This document shows, one piece after another, positions 7,102 through 12,433 of a DNA stretch of 15,136 bases. Made by a program: the position numbers and the translations under genes. Each line of letters begins with the position of its first letter. Within the stretch, counting starts at the first letter, position 1. The DNA comes from Sulfurimonas sp. UBA6792 (GTDB lineage: Bacteria > Campylobacterota > Campylobacteria > Campylobacterales > Sulfurimonadaceae). Where the stretch lies: positions 1 to 15,136 of the forward strand of contig DKFQ01000045.1 in the NCBI GenBank assembly GCA_002452425.1, in the 5' to 3' direction. The notes below the pieces were generated by a model. That model did no database searches and had not been told where the DNA came from. It was given only the letters and a program-made list of their open reading frames with translations.

Positions 7102-7105
7102 ATCT

Positions 7106-7186
7106 CGAAAAACTTGTTTTTCGTAGCTTTAGGGGATTGCAAAGGACTTCAGTCCTTGCCACTTTATGGGCTTTGCTCATAAAGTG
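7106..7186 (+). repeat. REP-like hairpin cluster between nrdD and its glycyl-radical ORF
   Basis: Three hairpins lie in series: CGAAAAAC-TT-GTTTTTCG at 7106-7123; AAGGACT-TC-AGTCCTT at 7142-7157 (one extra A before it and a GC clamp outside); and a 12-bp stem with a TTT loop at 7160-7186 containing one G-T pair. The stretch from 7122 (CGTAGCTTTAGGGGATT) matches 14 of 17 bases with 3970-3986 in the other REP-like element, and both are followed by a GGACT/AGTCC hairpin and then CACTT. They therefore belong to one repeat family. The spacer is 117 bases, a multiple of three, but has in-frame stops at 7180, 7189 and 7201. No U tract follows, so it is more likely an mRNA-stability or partial attenuation structure than a full terminator. 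Confidence 0.65.
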
Positions 7187-7204
7187 CGTAACATCAAATT
7201 TAAA

Positions 7205-7213
7205 AAGGAGGTG
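7205..7213 (+). promoter_or_regulatory. Strong ribosome binding site of the glycyl-radical ORF
   Basis: AAGGAGGTG is almost a full match to the anti-Shine-Dalgarno sequence, five bases before the ATG at 7219. It is the strongest such site in the window. It shows that the small ORF is translated on its own and is not a relic of a broken nrdD end. Confidence 0.85.
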
Positions 7214-7218
7214 AAAAA

Positions 7219-7371
7219 ATGAGTAAGAATGAAGCTTTGGCTATGTTAAAAGACAAAAGACAAAAGTGTACGGTTTACACAAGAGTTATGGGTTATCATA
7301 GACCTGTTGAGAGTTTTAATGTAGGGAAAACCGGTGAGCACAAACAGAGAAAACAATTCACTGAGTGCTAA
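7219..7371 (+). CDS. Stand-alone glycyl-radical domain of the class III ribonucleotide reductase
   Basis: This ORF encodes 50 residues. Residues 17-47 match the extreme C-terminus of one-piece NrdD proteins: CTVYTRVMGYHRPVESF followed by NVGKTGEHKQRKQF. RVMGY (22-26) is the glycyl-radical motif and G25 is the expected radical residue. Residues 1-16 (MSKNEALAMLKDKRQK) are charged and probably helical, and could dock on the large chain. The ORF is in the same frame as nrdD, 117 bases after its stop. It should act as a subunit that carries the radical once NrdG has activated it, since the large chain lacks this loop. The free-standing arrangement resembles GrcA/YfiD, the spare glycyl-radical domain of pyruvate formate-lyase. 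The assignment rests on the motif and on position. Confidence 0.85.
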   Translation: MSKNEALAMLKDKRQKCTVYTRVMGYHRPVESFNVGKTGEHKQRKQFTEC

Positions 7372-8035
7372 GGTAATCTACGATTTAACAACGTTCACCC
7401 ACGTGGACTATCCAGACCACCTATCGTGTATAGTGTGGTTTAGTGGGTGCAATATGCGCTGCGACTACTGCTACAACAAAGATATAGTTTTTGCCAAAGA
7501 CGGTAAGTACAGTTATGACGATATCCTCGATTTTTTAAAAACCAGAGTCGGCTTGCTTGAAGCAGTTGTTTTATCTGGCGGCGAAGCTACTTCACACGAA
7601 CTGCTACCATTTTGCCGCGAGATAAAAAAACTGGGTTTTAAAATCAAACTTGACACCAATGGCACAAACTTTTCCACTATAAAAGAGTTACTGGATGCAA
7701 ATCTTTTAGACTATGTAGCACTTGACTACAAAGCCCCTAAGGATAAATTTACACAAATTACCCACTCCAACAAGTTTGACGAATTTTCCAAAACACTTGA
7801 TTATCTTATGGAGACAAAAACAAATTTTGAAGCAAGAACCACACTACACGCCGATTTGTTAAATGAAGAAGATATCAACACCATCATAAAAGACCTAAAA
7901 GAGCGTGGCTACGCAAACACCTACTACATCCAAGAGTTTTTAGACACCGGAGTAAACATAGGCAACCTCAAAAGCCCAAAAAACAAAATCAACAAAGCAC
8001 TGCTTCAAAATGATTTAGAAATCGCTTTTAGATGA
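7334..8035 (+). CDS. nrdG: Anaerobic ribonucleotide reductase activase, radical SAM
   Basis: This enzyme uses a [4Fe-4S] cluster and S-adenosylmethionine to form the glycyl radical on the reductase. The cluster cysteines are C39, C43 and C46 in CNMRCDYCYN (CxxxCxxC), and the SAM-binding GGE is at 82-84. The length of 233 residues is normal for the NrdG/PflA-like activases. The GTG at 7334 is the first possible start after an in-frame stop at 7322. TAGGGA (7322-7327) sits six bases before it, so the gene begins inside the glycyl-radical ORF in another frame, overlapping by 38 bases. This implies coupled translation of activase and radical subunit. Its 3' end overlaps the convergent PIN gene by 8 bases with no terminator between. 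Confidence 0.9.
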   Translation: MSTNRENNSLSAKVIYDLTTFTHVDYPDHLSCIVWFSGCNMRCDYCYNKDIVFAKDGKYSYDDILDFLKTRVGLLEAVVLSGGEATSHELLPFCREIKKLGFKIKLDTNGTNFSTIKELLDANLLDYVALDYKAPKDKFTQITHSNKFDEFSKTLDYLMETKTNFEARTTLHADLLNEEDINTIIKDLKERGYANTYYIQEFLDTGVNIGNLKSPKNKINKALLQNDLEIAFR

Positions 8036-8453
8036 GTTTACTTAAAACTATACACAAATCATCAAGTTTTCCAAGATTTAAAAGCTTTTTGTCATTTGTT
8101 ATAAATGTAGCGCATTGAGCTCTTAGTCCACTATGTAGGACTATCAAGTCTTCAAAATCATCAAAAACTCCATCAAAAAAACTTTTTTTGGCTAGTTGAA
8201 AATCGTTATGATTGAGATAAAGAGGAGTTATTTCAGCACAAAGTGCATCGATTGCCTCGATAACCAATTTTGCGTCAACTTTTCTTTTTTGGGTCAAATG
8301 GTAGTAAATCGTAGTGATGAAATCACCTGAAAAACAGAACTCTTTATCTGTGCTGTCTTTATTTTGCATATACCAATCTATGGAGTTTTTTGAGGTGTTT
8401 CTTGTAGAATCAAGCAAATCTAAACAAATATTTGCATCAAGAAATACTTTCAT
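8028..8453 (-). CDS. PIN-domain toxin (probable RNase)
   Basis: The 141-residue protein has PIN-domain spacing of acidic residues: D6 in VFLDANI, D44 in FSGDFITT, E101/D102 in FDDFEDLIV and D121 in FITNDKKLL. These form the metal site of VapC-like ribonucleases, and the layout is closest to the PIN_3-type group. The gene overlaps the upstream ribbon-helix-helix ORF by 17 bases, the usual antitoxin-toxin order, so it is probably the toxin of a type II module. The RNA target cannot be told from sequence. The 3' end overlaps nrdG by 8 bases, suggesting a tight insertion or an old arrangement. Confidence 0.85.
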   Translation of the reverse strand: MKVFLDANICLDLLDSTRNTSKNSIDWYMQNKDSTDKEFCFSGDFITTIYYHLTQKRKVDAKLVIEAIDALCAEITPLYLNHNDFQLAKKSFFDGVFDDFEDLIVLHSGLRAQCATFITNDKKLLNLGKLDDLCIVLSKLI

Positions 8454-8703
8454 GATATCCCTTTTTTATCTGTTTAAAATCCTCATCTCCTATCTTGCCA
8501 TCAAGCATACCTATAAAACTTCCCGTTCTTTTTGAGGCGATATGCTCAACAGTATCGACTAGCGTAGGATCTTTGGCGATAGCTTGAAAATAGAGATTGA
8601 TAGCCTCCGTTAAGTTTTTATGCTTTTGTTTTAAAACATCCGTTGCTTTATCAACTATGTCACCATCCAACAGAAAGTTTTTTCTCACTCGCATTGCATT
8701 CAT
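8437..8703 (-). CDS. Ribbon-helix-helix type antitoxin
   Basis: The 88-residue protein has an N-terminal segment fitting a ribbon-helix-helix DNA-binding fold: strand RVRKNFLL (5-12), a first helix around 15-27 (IVDKATDVLKQ) and a second around 30-45 (NLTEAINLYFQAIA). The C-terminal half is charged and would wrap the PIN toxin. AAAAGG at 8710-8715, six bases from the ATG, favours the start at 8703 over the internal M4. Overlapping inverted repeats in the promoter (8717-8746) fit autorepression by such a protein. Family placement is by fold pattern only. Confidence 0.75.
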   Translation of the reverse strand: MNAMRVRKNFLLDGDIVDKATDVLKQKHKNLTEAINLYFQAIAKDPTLVDTVEHIASKRTGSFIGMLDGKIGDEDFKQIKKGYHESIS

Positions 8704-8716
8704 GGGTTGCCTTTTG

Positions 8717-8746
8717 TATGTATTTTATTTATACATATAAGTATAA
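8717..8746 (-). promoter_or_regulatory. Overlapping palindromic operators of the toxin-antitoxin promoter
   Basis: TATGTAT (8717-8723) and ATACATA (8731-8737) form a 7-bp inverted repeat, and TTATAC-ATATAA-GTATAA (8729-8746) forms a second one overlapping it. The second covers the -10 box. Short half-sites repeated like this are typical targets of ribbon-helix-helix antitoxins and would let the antitoxin-toxin complex shut off its own promoter. Confidence 0.55.
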
Positions 8747-8748
8747 CA
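8740..8748 (-). promoter_or_regulatory. Extended -10 promoter of the toxin-antitoxin operon
   Basis: Read on the minus strand this is TGTTATACT, an extended -10 (TGnTATACT). It would start transcription near 8733, about 30 bases before the antitoxin ATG. Confidence 0.6.
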
Positions 8749-8825
8749 CATAAATATCTAAAAGCTATTGCTTCATTAAATTTTTAAATTCGTACTATTT
8801 GTAGATACGATAATAATTATTTTGA

Positions 8826-8831
8826 TAAAAT
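8826..8831 (+). promoter_or_regulatory. -10 box abutting the siroheme reductase start (leaderless candidate)
   Basis: TAAAAT ends six bases before the ATG at 8838, which puts the expected transcription start on the start codon itself. No ribosome binding site precedes the ATG. The rest of the gap (8749-8825) is AT-rich; I see no clear -35 or regulator site in it. Confidence 0.5.
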
Positions 8832-8837
8832 ATACCT

Positions 8838-10541
8838 ATGGAAAATAAACTTAACAAAAGAGAGCGTTACAAGGCGCAACTCAGACCAATAGATTATTAT
8901 AAAGATTTTGAAAACATAGATTTTGAGAGTCTTAACGAGGGAGATAGATACTATCTTCAGGATTTTGGCATCTTTAACACAAGTTTTTTGGAAGATGAAT
9001 TTACTATCCGTATCCGCGTTGCCGGAGGACGCATAAGTGCGGATGATTTTCAAAAAATAGCAGATATCACACAAAAGTATAACCTTACGATTATCCTGAC
9101 AGCAAGAGGCGGCTTGCAGCTTCACGGCGTTTGTGCGGAGGATGTTTTAGAGATTCATCAGAGCATCAATGCTTTGGGTGTTACGACATGGCAGAGTTTT
9201 GGAGACAATGTACGAAATATCGTCACGGATGCGTATGACGGATGTGGAGCATTTAGCGAGATAGAGACATATCCACTCATCATGCAGATGAATGAGCATA
9301 TCATCAAAAATCCTCGCTATGTTGGGATGCTTCCACGTCGTGTTTCTGTTGGGATTTCAGGAAATAGTGCAAACATTACCTCTTTTTTTGCAAACGACCT
9401 CTATTTTGCATTGGCACAAAAAGATGGCGCTTTTGGATTTAACGTCTATATGGGCGGAAAAAACACGGAAGTGGCGCAAAATGCAGATATCTTTTTAAAA
9501 GAGGATGAAGTTGTTTCTTTTTTCAAGGCTCTTGTTGAAGCTTTTTATCTTCATGGCTCTCGCTTTTCACGTGCAAAAACCCGTATCTTTCATATGATAG
9601 AAGAGCTTGGGATGCCCACTCTTAAGGCGTATATCCAAAGTGAGTATAAAAAAGAGTTTCAAAGTGCAGGAGAGCTTGTTTTAGAAAAAGCGAAATTCTC
9701 TGAGTTTCATACGCTAAAAGATGGCACATTTGGCTTTTGCTACCAAACAGATTTCTCACGCCTTACAACTAGCGAGATAAAAGAGATAGCCTCATACGCA
9801 ACACAAAACGGACTTCAAATCCGCTTTGGCATGGATCAAAACATCTATCTAATCGGGCTAAAAGAGCCATCTATCCCGCTAAAGTCAAAAGCTCTTAGCG
9901 ATACTATAGTAGCATGTGCGGGCAACCTCTGCCCTTATGCCGTTTGGAGCATCAAAGATGAGACATCCTATCTTCCTCTTGCAAAGATAAATGAACACCG
10001 CATACAAGTCGGTTTTTCAGGATGTGCAAAAGGGTGTGGGCGCCATAGACATACCGATATCGGGCTTATTGGTCTTAAAACCAACAACTTTGGAGACACC
10101 GAGGGCGGGGCTAGAATCTTTATCGGGGCGCAACACTCTACGGGTGGTATAGCTGCAAGACAACTCTTCTCCATGGTACCATTTGTCTATCTTGAAGGTG
10201 TTGTTTCACTGCTTATAGAGTTTTTTGAGAGGAGCGGATGCGCTGATTTTGAAGAGTTTGCCGCAAAAGTACTAAACAACTACTCCGAAGAGTTTGTCTC
10301 TCTTTGGGTTTTGGCAAATCTTGAGACTTCAAAAAAAGCAGAACTTCCGCAAAGAGCGTCAACGACAACATTTGAAGAGGAAAAAGAGCTTTTAAGCGAG
10401 GAGTTTGCGGAGCTTGACTTTTGGGAGCATGTGGACGAGAGTTTTTTCAATGCGGTAAGTTATCTCTCTAAAAAACTCTGGACGATAGAGGGGGAAGACC
10501 CTCATTACAAACCAAAGATAGAGAGAACTAACTTTCGCTAA
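8838..10541 (+). CDS. Siroheme/[4Fe-4S] nitrite or sulfite reductase family protein
   Basis: This 567-residue cytoplasmic reductase is of the family that reduces sulfite to sulfide or nitrite to ammonia by six electrons. Two ferredoxin-like half-domains are visible: FTIRIRVAGGRIS (55-67) with TARGGLQLHG (88-97), and the matching second repeat LQIRFGMDQNIYLIGL (326-341). NVRNIVTDAYDG (124-135) is a typical siroheme contact region. The cluster ligands are C396 and C400 in SGCAKGCGRHRH, and C360 and C365 in CAGNLC. The first pair is separated by four residues, where CysI-type enzymes have five. Sulfite versus nitrite cannot be decided from sequence; an assimilatory sulfite reductase is plausible because no flavin partner is adjacent. 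Its 3' end overlaps the response regulator gene by 14 bases. Confidence 0.87.
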   Translation: MENKLNKRERYKAQLRPIDYYKDFENIDFESLNEGDRYYLQDFGIFNTSFLEDEFTIRIRVAGGRISADDFQKIADITQKYNLTIILTARGGLQLHGVCAEDVLEIHQSINALGVTTWQSFGDNVRNIVTDAYDGCGAFSEIETYPLIMQMNEHIIKNPRYVGMLPRRVSVGISGNSANITSFFANDLYFALAQKDGAFGFNVYMGGKNTEVAQNADIFLKEDEVVSFFKALVEAFYLHGSRFSRAKTRIFHMIEELGMPTLKAYIQSEYKKEFQSAGELVLEKAKFSEFHTLKDGTFGFCYQTDFSRLTTSEIKEIASYATQNGLQIRFGMDQNIYLIGLKEPSIPLKSKALSDTIVACAGNLCPYAVWSIKDETSYLPLAKINEHRIQVGFSGCAKGCGRHRHTDIGLIGLKTNNFGDTEGGARIFIGAQHSTGGIAARQLFSMVPFVYLEGVVSLLIEFFERSGCADFEEFAAKVLNNYSEEFVSLWVLANLETSKKAELPQRASTTTFEEEKELLSEEFAELDFWEHVDESFFNAVSYLSKKLWTIEGEDPHYKPKIERTNFR

Positions 10542-11202
10542 TGAGTTGATACCCAAAGCCTTTTATATTTTTGATAAGATTCTTTGAGGTTTTTTCACGA
10601 AGGCGTTTGATGAAGGTTCGTACCCGCTCATCACTCGCTTCACTCCCCCATAAACTCTCCTTTATAGAGGTCTCATCAAGCGTTTTGTTTTTGCTCTGTA
10701 AAAGAAGTGTTAAAAATTTAATCTCATTTTTTGTTAAAGCAACATATTTGTCATTTTTATAGAGCGAATTGGTCGTTTTGTTGAAAATAAAGCACTCATT
10801 GAGCTTTACTACCCTGTTTTGGATTTTAGAGGTGATAGAGTTTATATACTCCAAAATATCCTCTGCATGGTATGGCTTTAAAAAATATTTGCTCACTCCG
10901 GCATCTATAGCACCAAAGAGTTTCTCTTTTTCGCTAAATGCGCTCAGTACGATTATTGGGATGCTTGTATTTACCTCTCGTATCTCTTTTGCCATCTCCA
11001 GCCCAGTCTTATGTGGCATCATGATGTCCGTGATGACGATATCTGGTTTGATTTTTCTAAACAGCTCCATCCCCTCCACACCGTCTTTTGCGATAGTAAA
11101 ACTGTGAAAACTGTCTCCTATCGCCTCTTTTAAAAGCCTTGCAAGGCTCTCTTCATCTTCAACAAGGAGGATTTTAAGCTCTTTTAATGTTCTCTTCTTC
11201 AT
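10528..11202 (-). CDS. OmpR/PhoB-family response regulator
   Basis: Residues about 8-125 form a receiver domain with acidic pocket E15/D16, phospho-acceptor D59 in IVITDIMMP, S87 in IIVLSAFS and K109 in YFLKPY. A winged-helix DNA-binding domain follows (about 135-222), with the characteristic ALTKNEIKFLTLLLQ and a C-terminal GFGYQL. The length of 224 residues is standard. The gene starts inside the 3' end of the histidine kinase gene (29-base overlap), so the two are a cognate pair with coupled translation. The target genes are not evident. The nearby OpgB-like gene in the same operon points to cell-envelope control, which is an inference. Confidence 0.93.
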   Translation of the reverse strand: MKKRTLKELKILLVEDEESLARLLKEAIGDSFHSFTIAKDGVEGMELFRKIKPDIVITDIMMPHKTGLEMAKEIREVNTSIPIIVLSAFSEKEKLFGAIDAGVSKYFLKPYHAEDILEYINSITSKIQNRVVKLNECFIFNKTTNSLYKNDKYVALTKNEIKFLTLLLQSKNKTLDETSIKESLWGSEASDERVRTFIKRLREKTSKNLIKNIKGFGYQLISES

Positions 11203-12433
11203 CTCTATCCAATGGAATTTTTATGCTAAATATACTACTTTTTTTACTACTTTTCACATCAAGCGTACCGCCAAGCCCCTGTTCGCAAATCATCCGTGAC
11301 ATAAAAAGCCCAAGTCCCGTGCCTCGGCTTTTGTGCTTTGTAGTAAAGTAGGGCTCAAAAATCTTCTCGATATTCTCTTTTGCGATGCCCCCTGCATTAT
11401 CTGCCACCTCAACAACCACAAAAGCACCGCTTTTTTTCACACGCACCACAATCTCTCGCAAAAGAATACTGTTGTGATTAAAAGCATCTTTGGCATTGTT
11501 AACAAGGTTGATTATGACCTGCGTAAGCTCATTGGAGATTCCAAGTGCGTAAGCATCTTGAAGCTCTCTTTTGACTGTAATCATCTCCTCTGCCAAAACA
11601 CTCTCTAAGAGGGTAAGTGCCTCCTCGGCACTCTCTTTGACGTTAAAGCGATGTTTTTGCTTATTTGGAGAGAAAAAGTTTGCAAAATCATCGATTGTTT
11701 GCGACATATTTTGTATCGTGTGTCTGCTCTCATCGTAAAATCTTGAAAAGTCATCGCTGTTTTGCACAAGTGCCGCTTTTTTCATGTTGAAAAGCGTAAG
11801 GCTTAGCTCTGTTAATGGCTGTCTCCACTGATGGGCAATGTTGGCGAGCATCTGCCCCAAACTTGCGTGACGTGACTGCCAAAACATCACACGCTGTTTT
11901 TGCTCATTTTTTGCCACCTCATCATTTATACGCTTTTGGAGATTTTCATTGAGCGCAACAAGCTCTCGTGTCTGCTCCTCCACCCTCTTCTCAAGATTTC
12001 TATTAAGCTCCTCATACGCCGCCTCTTTTTGCAAAAGTTCTTCTCGCAAAAGTAGCTCTTTTGTCACGTCATAGCGAATCGCCACATACTCAACGATATT
12101 TTTTTCCTCATCAAGAATGGGTATGATAGTCGTGTTGACATAAAATGTAGAGCCGTCTTTGGCAAGATTTTTTACCGTATCTTTATAGACTTCTCTTTGG
12201 CTTATCGTCTCCCAAAGAAGCTCAAACTTCTCTTGTGGCACATCAGGATGGCGTACGATGTTATGGTTTTTTCCAAGCAGCTCTTCTTGTGTATAGCCGC
12301 TTATTTTGCAAAACTCATCATTGGCAAAAGTGATAATCCCGTTGGCATCCGTTTTAGAGATAATATTGCTATTTTCGATAGCTTCTTTGTACTGTTTAAG
12401 CATAGAGACTCTTGCTAAAAGATTTTTGGTCAT
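11174..12433 (-). CDS. Cytoplasmic PAS-domain sensor histidine kinase with an Aer-like PAS
   Basis: The 419-residue kinase has no membrane segment or signal peptide. The PAS domain (about 18-125) contains GKNHNIVRHPDVPQEKF (54-70), which closely resembles the FAD-binding PAS of the aerotaxis receptor Aer, including the RHPD group (61-64). A coiled coil spans 126-180. The phospho-acceptor H201 lies in ANIAHQWRQPL. The ATPase has the N box around N313 (INLVNNAKDAF), DNAGG (345-349), an F box IFEPYFTT and GTGLGL (371-376). It probably senses redox or energy state through a flavin and signals to the regulator encoded next to it. The ATG overlaps the stop of the OpgB-like gene by four bases (ATGA), linking sensor and transferase translation. 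Confidence 0.9.
   Translation of the reverse strand: MTKNLLARVSMLKQYKEAIENSNIISKTDANGIITFANDEFCKISGYTQEELLGKNHNIVRHPDVPQEKFELLWETISQREVYKDTVKNLAKDGSTFYVNTTIIPILDEEKNIVEYVAIRYDVTKELLLREELLQKEAAYEELNRNLEKRVEEQTRELVALNENLQKRINDEVAKNEQKQRVMFWQSRHASLGQMLANIAHQWRQPLTELSLTLFNMKKAALVQNSDDFSRFYDESRHTIQNMSQTIDDFANFFSPNKQKHRFNVKESAEEALTLLESVLAEEMITVKRELQDAYALGISNELTQVIINLVNNAKDAFNHNSILLREIVVRVKKSGAFVVVEVADNAGGIAKENIEKIFEPYFTTKHKSRGTGLGLFMSRMICEQGLGGTLDVKSSKKSSIFSIKIPLDRDEEENIKRA

Noticed and set aside
7099..7221. Programmed readthrough or ribosome bypass joining nrdD to the glycyl-radical ORF
   Set aside because: The frame is kept and hairpins are present, but four in-frame stops intervene and the small ORF has a near-perfect ribosome binding site of its own, so separate translation is simpler.
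7099..7371. nrdD as a pseudogene broken by a frameshift or nonsense mutation
   Set aside because: Both parts are intact, conserved to their ends and in frame, and the small part has its own strong start; no decay is visible.
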